Counted from the stretch's first letter, positions 25,743-34,385 are shown. The stretch: DNA of 41,693 nucleotides from Gammaproteobacteria bacterium (GCA_030040715.1 JASHTF010000269.1:1-41693); one strand, 5' to 3'. Notes: generated by a model not told the origin, from the sequence alone. Numbers and translations: made by a program.

Positions 25743-27263
25743 ATGCTTCAGGAGCGGTCGATCGTCGAGCGGCTCGATGCGGACAGCTTTCCTCATCGGG
25801 TGACAAGCCTGCAGCGATGTGAAACGCCTATATCGTGGGTACTGCTTACCGGCCCCTACGCCTACAAGATCAAAAAGCCGGTACGACTGCCATTCATTGA
25901 CGCGTCAACGCTCACGCGGCGCCAGTTTCTCTGCCACGAGGAGCTTCGACTCAACCGGCGCTTCGCGCACGATCTGTATCTCGATGTTGTGGCAATCAGC
26001 GAGCGCCAGGGGCGACTGTACGTGGGTACGAATGGCGAGCCGGTGGAGTACGCGGTCCGCATGCATCAGTTCGAAGCCTCACAGGAACTCGCACAGCAGC
26101 TGACCACAGACCGAGTCGCCCCCGCCGAAATGGCTCTTTTTGGCCAGCGTCTGTCTCATTGGCATCAGGAGTCGGCAGCCGCCACACCAACCGATCCATA
26201 CGCGACCCCGGAGTTGATCGAGGCCCAGGTACGAGAGAATGTGGAAACACTGCGCCAACGTCTATTGCGGCATGACACCGCTCGGCTCGCCCGCATCGAA
26301 CAATGGACTGGCAGCGAGTTGGCACGGCTTACCCCGCTGTTTCAGCGACGGCGTTGCTCCGGGCGCGTACGCGAGTGCCATGGTGATCTGCACGCTGGCA
26401 ATATCGTGCACTGGCACGGTGAATGGATCCCCTTCGATTGTCTGGAATTCGAGCCTAGACTACGCTGGATCGACGTCATCAGCGACGCGGCGTTTCTTTT
26501 CATGGATCTACTGGTCCGGTCGCGCCCGGAGCTGGCCTACGTATTCTTGAGCAACTATTTCGAGGCCGGCGGTGACTACGAGGGTTTGCGCCTTCTGCCT
26601 TTTTATGGCGTCTACCGTGCACTCGTGCGTGCCAAAGTTGCAGCACTTTCAACGACTCCAGTACCGGTAACCGCAGCGCCTTCGATAACGGAGGGTCTGA
26701 CGCGCCAGCTTAGATTGGCCGAGCAACTCGTCAGCGCCCGAACTCCTGCGCTGGTGCTCATGCATGGGGTGACCGCATCGGGTAAGTCTTTTGTTAGCAC
26801 CCGACTCATCGGCGCTCTCGGCGCAGTGCGTGTGCGTTCGGACCTCGAGCGGCGGCGTCTCCTGGGAACTGGCTCCTACTCGACGAGCGCCACCGAGGCT
26901 ACCTATGAGCAGCTGTACCAGTGTGCGAAAAGCGCGCTTGAAGGCGCACAGAGCATCATCGTGGATGCGACCTTTCTCCACCGTGACCGGCGGGCGACGT
27001 TTGAGCAGCTGGCACGACGCTACCGCTGTCCGCTGCTGATCGTGTCGTGCAGTGCTCCCCGCGCCACACTGATGACAAGGCTGAGTGGGAGAGTACGCGC
27101 AGCCGCTGATCCTTCCGAGGCCACTCTGGAGGTGCTCGAGCAGCAGCTCGCCGACCAACAGCCGTTCGAAGATAGTGAGAGGCCATACGTGATCGGGGTG
27201 GACACGTGTTCCGCTTCGGGCATTGAGCAAGCAATTGATGCCATTCGTCGATGCCTTTACTGA
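25743..27263 (+). CDS. Aminoglycoside-phosphotransferase-like / AAA kinase fusion protein
   Basis: A 506-residue protein of two enzymes. Residues 1-310 resemble COG2187: an N-terminal lobe with WVLLTGPYAYKIKKPVRLPF near 25-45, then the phosphotransferase loop CHGDLHAGNIV near 212-222 and IPFDCLEFEPRLRWIDVISD near 230-250. Residues 335-506 are a P-loop kinase (COG0645) with HGVTASGKSF near 341-350, VRSDLERRRL and IIVDATFLHRDRRATFEQLA. The pair is a known fusion in proteobacteria, often near stress genes; the substrate is unknown, and drug resistance should not be assumed. ATG at 25743 gives the usual start. The gene end overlaps the end of the convergent ppsA by 7 bases. Confidence 0.85.
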   Translation: MLQERSIVERLDADSFPHRVTSLQRCETPISWVLLTGPYAYKIKKPVRLPFIDASTLTRRQFLCHEELRLNRRFAHDLYLDVVAISERQGRLYVGTNGEPVEYAVRMHQFEASQELAQQLTTDRVAPAEMALFGQRLSHWHQESAAATPTDPYATPELIEAQVRENVETLRQRLLRHDTARLARIEQWTGSELARLTPLFQRRRCSGRVRECHGDLHAGNIVHWHGEWIPFDCLEFEPRLRWIDVISDAAFLFMDLLVRSRPELAYVFLSNYFEAGGDYEGLRLLPFYGVYRALVRAKVAALSTTPVPVTAAPSITEGLTRQLRLAEQLVSARTPALVLMHGVTASGKSFVSTRLIGALGAVRVRSDLERRRLLGTGSYSTSATEATYEQLYQCAKSALEGAQSIIVDATFLHRDRRATFEQLARRYRCPLLIVSCSAPRATLMTRLSGRVRAAADPSEATLEVLEQQLADQQPFEDSERPYVIGVDTCSASGIEQAIDAIRRCLY

Positions 27264-29836
27264 GTGAGCGCGGCGCTCTGGGCCGACTCGATCGCAGTCG
27301 CCGGCGCCGTCAAACCAACCGCCGGCAAAACCGGCGCCGTGCTGATCCCCTCGCTTGCCGTGGTACTCGGCGTGAGCGTTTGCTCGAGCGCTGCGATGCG
27401 ACGCAACGTCGCCACCACCGTGTCGGGATTCAGACTGATTGAATCAATTCCGAGCCGCACCAGATAATCGGCGATCTCAGGGTAATCCGACGGCGCCTGA
27501 CCACAGATGCCGGAATGACGGCCGCTGCGACGGCAGCCTTCTACCGCCAGCTGCAACAACTTCTTCACACCCTCGTCGCGCTCGTCGAACTCGAACGCCA
27601 CCAACTCCGAGTCGCGATCGACGCCGAGCGCCAGCTGCGTTAGATCATTCGATCCAATCGAGAAGCCGTCGAAATATCTGGCAAATGCATCGATCTGCAG
27701 CACGTTGTTTGGGATCTCGCACATCACATAGACCTCGAGCTGGTCCCGTCCCCGCTCAAGACCGAACTCGCGCAATGTCTCGAGGGTACGCGCGGCCTCT
27801 CCCACCCGGCGACAGAATGGAATCATGAGCTTAAGGTTTTTGAGCCCCATCTGCTCGCGTACCCTTCTCACCGCCGCGCATTCGAGCCCGAAGCCTTCCT
27901 TGTAAGCCGGATGCGAGTAGCGCGCCGCACCGCGAAATCCCAGCATCGGATTGTCTTCGTGGGGCTCGAAGCCGCGTCCACCGAGCAAACTCGCATATTC
28001 GTTGCTTTTGAAATCCGACAATCTCAGGATGACCGGCTTGGGATAGAAAGCCGCTGCAATGGTGGCAATCCCCTCGGACAGACGCTCGACGAAGTAGGCG
28101 CCCGGCCGCTCGTATTGCCGCGTCAACTGTATGACCTGCCGACGCTCGCGTGCATCCTGGATGCGCTCCGGGTGCAGCAGTGCCATCGGGTGCACACGCA
28201 CGTATTCGCTAATGATGAATTCCATGCGCGCGAGCCCCACCCCGTCGTTGGGTAGAAAACTCATATGAAATGCCGTGTCGGGATTGCCGAGAATCAACAT
28301 CATCGCGGTCCGGGTTCGCGGCAGCTGACGGGTATCGATCTGCTCGACTCGGAATGGCAGAATCCCAGAATAGACCGACCCAACCTCACCAGCGCTGCAG
28401 TCCACCGTCAGTGCCTCTCCGGTGTTTAGCGCTTCGGTGGCATTGTGAGTACCAACCACCGCGGGGATTCCAAGCTCTCGCGCTACGATCGCTGCATGAC
28501 AGGTGCGGCTGCCGCGATTGGTGATGATCGCTGCGGCGCGCATCATTACGGGTTCCCAGTCCGGCGTGGTATTGTCAGTGATGAGGATCTCTCCATCCTT
28601 GAGTTCATTCATTTGTTTCGGGGAATGAATGACGTGCGCGTGGCCGCTACCGATTCGGCTGCCGATGGCAAGACCGCTCAGCCGCGTGACCCCGCGGCTC
28701 TCGATGTGATACTGCTCGATGCTGCCCGTTGCTTTGCGCGAGGCGACGGTCTCAGGTCGGGCCTGCAGTAAATACAACTCCCCATCGAGTCCATCCTTGG
28801 CCCATTCCATGTCCATCGGCACCGGATGGCCAGCGCGCGCGCTGAAGTGCCGCTCGATTTTTACGGCGTAATCGGCGAGTCGCACAACCTCATTGTCACT
28901 CAGACAAAAGCGCTGGCGCTCGACATCCGTGGTGTCGACGTTGCGCGTGGTCGCTTTGAACCCCGATACTTCACTCTCGCTACTGCCTGCATCACTGTTT
29001 TCCAGCGCCGTACGCAGACTCAGGTCTGCGTACACGAGTTTGAGCTCCTTGCCGCCAAGTTCGCGCCGGAGAACCTGGCGATAGCCGGTGGCCAGGGTTG
29101 GCTTGAACACGTAGAAATCGTCTGGATCCACGGTCCCTTGCACGATGTTTTCGCCCAGTCCATACGATGCGCTGATCAACACCACGTCGCGAAACCCGCT
29201 GTCGGTGTCGAGCGAAAACATGATGCCACTGGCTGCCAAATCCGAACGCACCATCTTCATAACTCCGATCGACAGCGCCACGCGGAAATGATCGAAACGC
29301 TGATCGATCCGATAATGAATCGCCCGATCGGTGAATAAACTGGCAAAGCAGCGTTTGCAGGCGACGAGCAGATCCTGATCTCCGGTGACGTTGAGGTAGG
29401 TCTCCTGCTGGCCCGCGAAGCTCGCATTGGGTAGGTCTTCCGCGGTCGCGGAACTACGTACTGCGACGGTGATCCCAGAGCCGTATTCAGCGCGTAATGC
29501 ATGATAGGCGCTCACGATCTCGCTCCGCAGCTTCGCGGGAAGCGCCGCCTGATAGACGATATCACGCGCACGTGCCCCACGAGATCTAAGCTCCTCCGCA
29601 TTGCTTGGATCGAGGCCATCGAGTGCGGCACGCAGCGGCGCCCAGGCTCCAGCCTGGTCGAGCATGTACCGGTAAGCTTCGGCGGTAATCGCAAAGCCGT
29701 TAGGTACCTTCACTCCCTGCGGCGTGAGCGCCCGATACATTTCGCCCAGTGCGGCGTTCTTGCCGCCGACAAGTGGAACATCATCGATGTCGATGTCGCG
29801 AAAGAACCGGATGTACTGATAGGGTGCGTCTGTCAT
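27257..29836 (-). CDS. ppsA: Phosphoenolpyruvate synthase
   Basis: An 859-residue enzyme that converts pyruvate and ATP to PEP, AMP and phosphate. Domains in order: ATP/pyruvate-binding (about 1-340, beginning FRDIDIDDVPLVGGKNAALG), the phosphohistidine domain (H447 in RTCHAAIVARELGIPAVVG) and the PEP-binding barrel (about 500-830) with FDGFSIGSNDLTQLALGVDR and the catalytic Cys778 in ICGQAPSDYPE. The motif before H447 is GSRTCH where GGRTCH is usual. It is about 60 residues longer than E. coli PpsA, with a low-complexity Ala/Thr/Pro tail of some 40 residues. ATG at 29836 follows GGAAAG. It supplies PEP for gluconeogenesis, or runs with the pfkA here in carbon rerouting. Confidence 0.94.
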   Translation of the reverse strand: MTDAPYQYIRFFRDIDIDDVPLVGGKNAALGEMYRALTPQGVKVPNGFAITAEAYRYMLDQAGAWAPLRAALDGLDPSNAEELRSRGARARDIVYQAALPAKLRSEIVSAYHALRAEYGSGITVAVRSSATAEDLPNASFAGQQETYLNVTGDQDLLVACKRCFASLFTDRAIHYRIDQRFDHFRVALSIGVMKMVRSDLAASGIMFSLDTDSGFRDVVLISASYGLGENIVQGTVDPDDFYVFKPTLATGYRQVLRRELGGKELKLVYADLSLRTALENSDAGSSESEVSGFKATTRNVDTTDVERQRFCLSDNEVVRLADYAVKIERHFSARAGHPVPMDMEWAKDGLDGELYLLQARPETVASRKATGSIEQYHIESRGVTRLSGLAIGSRIGSGHAHVIHSPKQMNELKDGEILITDNTTPDWEPVMMRAAAIITNRGSRTCHAAIVARELGIPAVVGTHNATEALNTGEALTVDCSAGEVGSVYSGILPFRVEQIDTRQLPRTRTAMMLILGNPDTAFHMSFLPNDGVGLARMEFIISEYVRVHPMALLHPERIQDARERRQVIQLTRQYERPGAYFVERLSEGIATIAAAFYPKPVILRLSDFKSNEYASLLGGRGFEPHEDNPMLGFRGAARYSHPAYKEGFGLECAAVRRVREQMGLKNLKLMIPFCRRVGEAARTLETLREFGLERGRDQLEVYVMCEIPNNVLQIDAFARYFDGFSIGSNDLTQLALGVDRDSELVAFEFDERDEGVKKLLQLAVEGCRRSGRHSGICGQAPSDYPEIADYLVRLGIDSISLNPDTVVATLRRIAALEQTLTPSTTASEGISTAPVLPAVGLTAPATAIESAQSAALTQ

Positions 29837-29972
29837 GGCAACTTTCCGATAGGACCCGCGCCGCACACTAAATGCCATCGTAGCCGGCAGCCATCCGGTC
29901 ATTCGCGCATGGGCCTGCGGGTTTCCCGTATTCCGCTTCTCTCGATCAGCATTTTAACTACCACACTGTAGA

Positions 29973-30001
29973 TGCCGCAGTTCGAACTGTTACCTGCGGC
30001 A
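29973..30001 (+). promoter_or_regulatory. 8-bp inverted repeat in the BON-gene leader
   Basis: TGCCGCAG at 29973-29980 and CTGCGGCA at 29994-30001 are exact reverse complements around a 13-base loop that contains TTCGAA. It ends 24 bases before the BON ATG, just upstream of the CAGGAGA ribosome-binding site. The left arm belongs to the element GTAGNTGCCGCAG found also at 22638 and 34386. It may be an operator or an RNA hairpin. Confidence 0.4.
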
Positions 30002-30025
30002 GGCCATCAATGTCAGGAGACGATT

Positions 30026-30712
30026 ATGAAGACGAACGACTTTCAGCTTCGCCACGACGTTGAAGCCGAGCTCGACTGGGATTCCCGCCTCGACTCCCGT
30101 CAGATCGGCGTGGCTGTCAAGGATGGGGTCGTAGCACTGAGCGGCCACGTCGGCTCTTACCCTGAACGTCGTGCCGCCGAGGAGGCAGCACTGTCGGTAT
30201 CCGGAGTGCTCGGCGTAGCCAACGACATCGTTGTTGAATTGCCCACCGATACGCATCGCACCGACGCGGAGATCGGCGAAGCAGCTGTCAAGGCACTGCA
30301 GATGAACGTCGTCGTCCCGGCAAGCAGCATCAAGATCACGGTGCGCGACGGTTGGGTCACGATCGACGGCGAGGTACCCGTGTGGTCTCAGCGATCAGCG
30401 GCCGAGACGGCGCTCACGTCGCTGCCGGGAATAAAGGGCATCAGCAATAACGTCGTAATGCATGCCCCGGTTTGCGTCGGTGACGTGAAAGATAAGATTG
30501 AAGATGCCTTTCGACGCCGTGCACTCTTAGATGCAAGAAACATCGTGGTCAAGACAACCGAGGGCATCGTCACGCTTGAGGGCGAGGTGTTCTCCTGGCA
30601 CGAACGGCAGCAGGCCGAAGTTGCGGCCTGGCAAGCGCCTGGAGTTTGCGAAGTGATCGACAGATTGGTTGTTCGACCGCGCGGCCTCGCCGAGACCGCG
30701 CCTTCTCAATAG
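30026..30712 (+). CDS. Triple BON-domain protein
   Basis: A 228-residue protein with three BON repeats, about 5-72, 77-147 and 150-220. Each ends with the typical motif: KDGVVALSGHVGSYPERRAA, RDGWVTIDGEVPVWSQRSAA and TEGIVTLEGEVFSWHERQQA. BON domains bind phospholipid or are found in osmotic-stress and secretin proteins. Here there is no signal peptide or lipobox, so unlike OsmY it seems cytoplasmic. CAGGAGA precedes ATG 30026. The mini-GroEL gene begins 11 bases after its stop in the same direction, so the two are likely one operon. Confidence 0.9.
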   Translation: MKTNDFQLRHDVEAELDWDSRLDSRQIGVAVKDGVVALSGHVGSYPERRAAEEAALSVSGVLGVANDIVVELPTDTHRTDAEIGEAAVKALQMNVVVPASSIKITVRDGWVTIDGEVPVWSQRSAAETALTSLPGIKGISNNVVMHAPVCVGDVKDKIEDAFRRRALLDARNIVVKTTEGIVTLEGEVFSWHERQQAEVAAWQAPGVCEVIDRLVVRPRGLAETAPSQ

Positions 30713-30723
30713 AGTGCCGATAC

Positions 30724-31869
30724 ATGACCCGTAAGGGGCTTACTTTGGGTCCCAAATCCAAGTCCGCCTTGATCCAGAAGCAATATGGCGCATCGATCGT
30801 CTGTAACGATAGGGTCACAATCGCGAGGGAAATGAGTTTGAGCGACGCCGCCGAGAACCTTCGTGCGCAGATGTTGCGCCAAGCCGCCGAGAAGACGGGA
30901 GCTCTCGTTCGAGACGGAACCAGTACAGCGACCATCCTGGCGCCCGCGCTGTTCGTCGATGGCGTACGTAGCGTGACCGCAGGTGCGAGCGCCATCGACA
31001 TCAAGCGCGCGCTCGATCGCTCGCTCAAGGTGGCGGTCGATGAGATCAAGACATTGTCGCGCCCAGTGAGGACGCGCGACGAAAAAGCCCAGGTGGCTAC
31101 TATCTCGGCACACAACGACCCCACGATCGGTGAGCTTGTGGCTCCGGCTATGGATAAAGTAGACGGCGATGGAGTCATCACGGTCGATGAGTCGAAGACG
31201 ACGGAGACCGTGCTGGAGATCGTGGAAGGCATGCAGTTCGACCGCGGCTATCTGTCCATCGACGCTGGCATCGCGCAGATTCGGCATGAGCTGGACAACG
31301 CTACCAGCGATTGCGATCGGGACAAACTCCAGAAGCGGCTGGCGAAGCTTTCGGGTGGAGTTGCCGTGATCCGGGTGGGTGCCCCATCGGAGTCTGAGAT
31401 GAAAGCCAAGAAGGAGGCGCTTGAAGACGCCATCAGCGCTACCAAGGCAGCCGTTGCCGAAGGGATCGTCCCGGGCGGCGGGATGGCCTTATTGAAGAGC
31501 GTCGCGGCAATCGAGCGCTTGGAAGCCCAATCTACTGGAGACGAGCGCGCCGGCGTGCAAATCTTCAAGCACGCACTTGAGGTCCCGACCCGACAGATAG
31601 CCGAGAATTCCGCTGTCGACGGCGGTGTCGTAGTCAGCAAGATGCTCGAGGGCCGAGGTAACGTCGGCTTTGACTCCGCTCGTAAGCAATACGTCGATCT
31701 TTTGGAAGCGGGTATCGTCGATCCGACCAAGGTAGTCCGGATCGCATTGGAGAATGCCGTGTCGGTAACCGGCATATTGTTGCTCACCGAGCCGACCATG
31801 ACCGAGAAACCGGAACCCCGGAAAGAGACCGCGTCCGCTCCTGAGCTCCAGCGACCCCCAGGTGTTTAA
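30724..31869 (+). CDS. GroEL paralogue lacking most of the apical domain
   Basis: A 381-residue chaperonin-like protein (GroEL is about 547). Residues 1-178 align with E. coli GroEL 24-201: LTLGPK, D29 for D52, DGTSTATILA at 64-73 for the D87 loop, and GMQFDRGYLS at 169-178. The next recognisable residues (AQIRHEL at 184-190) match E. coli about 347 onward, and D235 and G252 match D398 and G415. So about 140 residues, the helices that bind substrate and GroES, are absent without a frame break. The first 23 residues and the Gly-Met tail are also missing; the end is Pro/Glu-rich. ATP-pocket differences include T90 to Ser and N479 to Asp. No groES lies nearby. It may be a folded ATPase without chaperonin action, or a decaying copy. 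Confidence 0.88.
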   Translation: MTRKGLTLGPKSKSALIQKQYGASIVCNDRVTIAREMSLSDAAENLRAQMLRQAAEKTGALVRDGTSTATILAPALFVDGVRSVTAGASAIDIKRALDRSLKVAVDEIKTLSRPVRTRDEKAQVATISAHNDPTIGELVAPAMDKVDGDGVITVDESKTTETVLEIVEGMQFDRGYLSIDAGIAQIRHELDNATSDCDRDKLQKRLAKLSGGVAVIRVGAPSESEMKAKKEALEDAISATKAAVAEGIVPGGGMALLKSVAAIERLEAQSTGDERAGVQIFKHALEVPTRQIAENSAVDGGVVVSKMLEGRGNVGFDSARKQYVDLLEAGIVDPTKVVRIALENAVSVTGILLLTEPTMTEKPEPRKETASAPELQRPPGV

Positions 31870-32276
31870 AACCGAGAGAGACAAGATCGTGATCGCCTCA
31901 CAGCTGCTTTGCGCTAACGGCATACACTGGCTAGTCCCCGAGCGGGGCTCTTCAGGCGTCGAGCGTGCTGAGATTCCTCAGCCCCCAGCCACGGACGATG
32001 ATCAGATAGCTGACGAGCGCCGCCGGCTTGCTTTCGGCTGTGTTGACTGGTTTATGTATGGCGACAGCGCTCCGCCCGAGGCTCCCGGGGCCATTCCCGA
32101 ACGCAAGTAGCTGCGCCAGCGGTTTCCGGTGCGGCACACATGCTCTCGGAGCGCGGTATCGGCGCTCTGCGCCGCGCTAACGAGCGGATATGTGGCCTCA
32201 GGATTTTTCCGTATTTTTTTGCGCTGCTCAGATAAGGCACTCTTATTCAAGTGAATCGATTAGTTGAGTGCCTGCC
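31870..32276. other. Intergenic stretch after the mini-GroEL gene
   Basis: An 82-codon open frame with GTG start at 31862 overlaps the GroEL stop and ends at 32110; it has no recognisable domain and I do not call it. The rest holds the hairpin at 32150-32178 and two T-runs, TTTTT at 32203-32207 and TTTTTTT at 32214-32220. The promoter of the adaptor remnant at 32277 should also lie here. Confidence 0.4.
32150..32178 (+). terminator. Two-part GC hairpin, possible terminator of the BON/GroEL operon
   Basis: AGCGC (32150-32154) pairs with GCGCT (32174-32178), and GGCGC (32161-32165) with GCGCC (32169-32173) around a 3-base loop, leaving a 6-base bulge. T-runs occur 24 and 35 bases further on, farther than in a standard terminator, so confidence is low. 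Confidence 0.3.
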
Positions 32277-32720
32277 ATGTCGCCCGAACCGGCGAACCGA
32301 ATACGCATTGAGGACAAGAAGGAAGCGCCGACACCGACAGTGCCACGCTCGCGTCGCTCCCCGCTGCTGCAGCTCGTAGTCGCGCGCCGCCGGACTATAT
32401 TGATCTTCGGTGTGCTCGTGCTGACGGCACTGGTGGTCTGGTGGACGACGCATCGCCCTACTCCAGTGACCTACCTCACTGCGGCCGTGACACGCGGTCC
32501 GGTTACGCGAACCGTCGTTGCAACCGGAACAGTCAATCCGCAGCTGACCATCATCGTCGGTTCATACGTCTCCGGAGTCATAAGCAACGTTTACTGCGAC
32601 TACAACACCCCGGGTAAATCAAGGCCAGCTGTGCGCCAAGATTGATCCGCGTCCCTATCAAGCTGCGCTCGATCAATCGCAGGGGCAGCTGGCACGTGAC
32701 TCACGCCTGCTAGCACTCGC
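32277..32720 (+). pseudogene. MacA-like efflux adaptor, frameshifted and truncated
   Basis: The first 112 codons encode the start of a MacA/HlyD adaptor: a charged N-terminus, membrane helix (about 36-56, TILIFGVLVLTALVVWW), then VVATGTVNPQLTIIVGSYVS and GVISNVYCDYNTP. At 32612-32614 a GGG run breaks the frame; skipping one G restores VNQGQLCAKIDPRPYQAALD and QSQGQLARDS, the expected lipoyl-to-hairpin sequence. Similarity fades near 32720, so the helical hairpin, second lipoyl half and barrel (over 250 residues) are gone, as is any MacB partner. The single-G shift in a short run could be a sequencing error, but the truncation would remain. The first reading frame alone stops at 32645. Confidence 0.8.
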
Positions 32721-32783
32721 AACAAATCGGCGCCACATCGGGGGCCACCGCGGTACGGCGCGCAACGCGGCACACTCAAGCGG

Positions 32784-33233
32784 CTACCGGCGCTCGCGTT
32801 TCTCGCGATTGTGTTGAGTCGACATGACTTCAAGCAGCATGCTGGCGTCTTTGACAAATACCCGGAGCAGATCGTCGAGCGTGATAATACCAACCGCTGC
32901 GCCTTCACCGTCGACGACCGGAATCCGGCGCACGCCATGGACACGCATACGCTCGAGAGCGGCACTGGTGTCTTCCTCCTCATTGGCGATGACCACCGGT
33001 TGCCGCACCAGATGGGAGACAGTCGCGGTTGCAGCATCGAGACAGTTGCCGACCACCTCGAGCGCCAGATCACGGTCCGTGACGACTCCCACGGGCACAC
33101 GATCCCGCTCCGGATAACCGACTACTATCAGGTCACCTACGTGCTTGCTGCGCATCAAGCGCGCAGCATCACGTACCGTGGTCTCTGCACCGCAGTAGAC
33201 GACATCCGGGGTACAAATATCCTTCAATAACAT
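32784..33233 (-). CDS. CBS-domain pair protein
   Basis: A 149-residue Bateman module. Repeat one ends RVPVGVVTDRDLALEVVGN near 46-63, repeat two GVRRIPVVDGEGAAVGIITL near 102-121, then DDLL and a charged tail (QHNREKRERR). ATG at 33233 is chosen because GGAGGAGAG lies just before it; it gives MLLKDICTPDVVY with Cys7 as in the three other copies. The gene is followed, on the other strand, by the adaptor remnant, and preceded by pfkA 29 bases upstream in the same direction, so pfkA and this gene may be co-transcribed. That would place an adenylate sensor with an adenylate-controlled glycolytic enzyme. Confidence 0.9.
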   Translation of the reverse strand: MLLKDICTPDVVYCGAETTVRDAARLMRSKHVGDLIVVGYPERDRVPVGVVTDRDLALEVVGNCLDAATATVSHLVRQPVVIANEEEDTSAALERMRVHGVRRIPVVDGEGAAVGIITLDDLLRVFVKDASMLLEVMSTQHNREKRERR

Positions 33234-33262
33234 GGCGCTCTCCTCCAGAGTTGCGATGCACG

Positions 33263-34258
33263 TCACATGGCCAAGACGCGAGCCAGCTTTAGCAGCTGCA
33301 GGTCCGCTGGGCGGGCTCTGCCCGCGACCTGCTCGAGCGGCGTGCGGCTCGGTTTGCCGCCGCTCATGCCTACGAGTACGCCGAATTGTCCGTCGCTGAC
33401 AGCATCGACGGCAGCGGCTCCAAGCAAGGTACCCAACATGCGGTCAAATACTCCCGGTGCTCCACCACGCTGAACATGACCGAGGCAGGTAGCGCGCAAT
33501 TCGAATCCCAGACGGGCACGGTGCTCACGAAAATGCCGTATCAGAGCTTCGGAGTTGTACTTTGCGCCTTCGGCGACCACCGCGATCGCATGGCTCTTGC
33601 CCCGGTCGTAGGCCGCGGACAGCTCCTGCGCGAGCTGCTCAGGGTCCGTCTCTGTCTCCGGTACCAGAATCGCCTCAGCGCCCCCTGCGATACCAGCCAT
33701 AAGCGCCAAGTAACCGCAATTCCTTCCCATGACTTCAACCAGAAACGCGCGTGTCATCGAGGAAGCGGTCGCGCGCAGCTGATTGATCGCTTGGAGTGCG
33801 ACATCGACAGCCGTCGTTGCACCAAGGCTAACCTCAGTGCCGTACAGATCATTATCGATCGTCGAGGCAATCCCGACGACGGGTGCGCCGTGCCGATAGA
33901 GATCAAAGGCTCCGGTTTGTGAACCGTTGCCTCCGATGATGAGCAGTGCGGCGATGTCATGGTCCTTCAACGTCGCCAGCGCGCGGGCGCGGCCGGCCTC
34001 CGTCCTGAGCATCTCGCAACGTGTAGTACCCAAGAACGTGCCCGCCAGCTGGATAATGCCGCCGACCGCGCGCAGACTGAGTGGTCGCAGATCTCCCTCG
34101 ATCAGACCGCTGTAGCCGTGATGAACTCCAAGCACGTCCCAGCCCCGCGCAAGCGCACTGCGCACGACCGCGCGTGTTGCCGCATTCATCCCCGGGGCGT
34201 CTCCCCCGCTCGTCATGATCGCGAGTCGCGCCACTCTACTCGCCCTGGGCGGCCACAT
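33263..34258 (-). CDS. pfkA: 6-phosphofructokinase, PfkA family
   Basis: A 331-residue PfkA-fold enzyme that phosphorylates fructose 6-phosphate. Seen: MTSGGDAPGMNAATRAVVRS near 15-34, the catalytic TIDND (D135 and D137, equal to D127 and D129 of E. coli), VEVMGRNCGYLALMAGIAGG and LGHVQRGGAPGVFDR. The phosphoryl-donor motif reads GGNGS at 109-113 where ATP-dependent enzymes usually have GGDGS and pyrophosphate enzymes GGDDT; Asn111 replaces Asp103. The glycine after it, which marks ATP use, is kept. Two starts are possible: ATG 34258 or GTG 34234 (VARLAIMTSGG), the latter being closer to family length. A CBS gene follows after 29 bases. Confidence 0.92.
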   Translation of the reverse strand: MWPPRASRVARLAIMTSGGDAPGMNAATRAVVRSALARGWDVLGVHHGYSGLIEGDLRPLSLRAVGGIIQLAGTFLGTTRCEMLRTEAGRARALATLKDHDIAALLIIGGNGSQTGAFDLYRHGAPVVGIASTIDNDLYGTEVSLGATTAVDVALQAINQLRATASSMTRAFLVEVMGRNCGYLALMAGIAGGAEAILVPETETDPEQLAQELSAAYDRGKSHAIAVVAEGAKYNSEALIRHFREHRARLGFELRATCLGHVQRGGAPGVFDRMLGTLLGAAAVDAVSDGQFGVLVGMSGGKPSRTPLEQVAGRARPADLQLLKLARVLAM

Positions 34259-34385
34259 TGCTGGCCGCGGCGCCCTCCCGGACTGACTGCGACCCGAGGT
34301 CTGACACGATTGTCCCTACGAGCGGTCCTGGGGATTGCGGTAGCATATCGATCACATTAAGCGCGACCAAGGCTGATGTGTATTC

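Noticed and set aside
25743-27263. Antibiotic resistance by the aminoglycoside-phosphotransferase-like domain
   Set aside because: The COG2187-type domain fused to a P-loop kinase has no known resistance role; naming it as resistance would be unsupported.
28826-29338. 170-codon open frame opposite ppsA
   Set aside because: Antisense to the conserved ATP-binding part of PEP synthase.
31862-32110. 82-codon open frame with GTG overlapping the mini-GroEL stop
   Set aside because: No recognisable domain, odd composition and no ribosome-binding site of its own beyond the overlap; kept only as a note in the intergenic entry.
34340-34365. FNR/CRP-like site around ATCGATCACATTAA
   Set aside because: Only one half-site matches; too weak to call in a GC-rich region.
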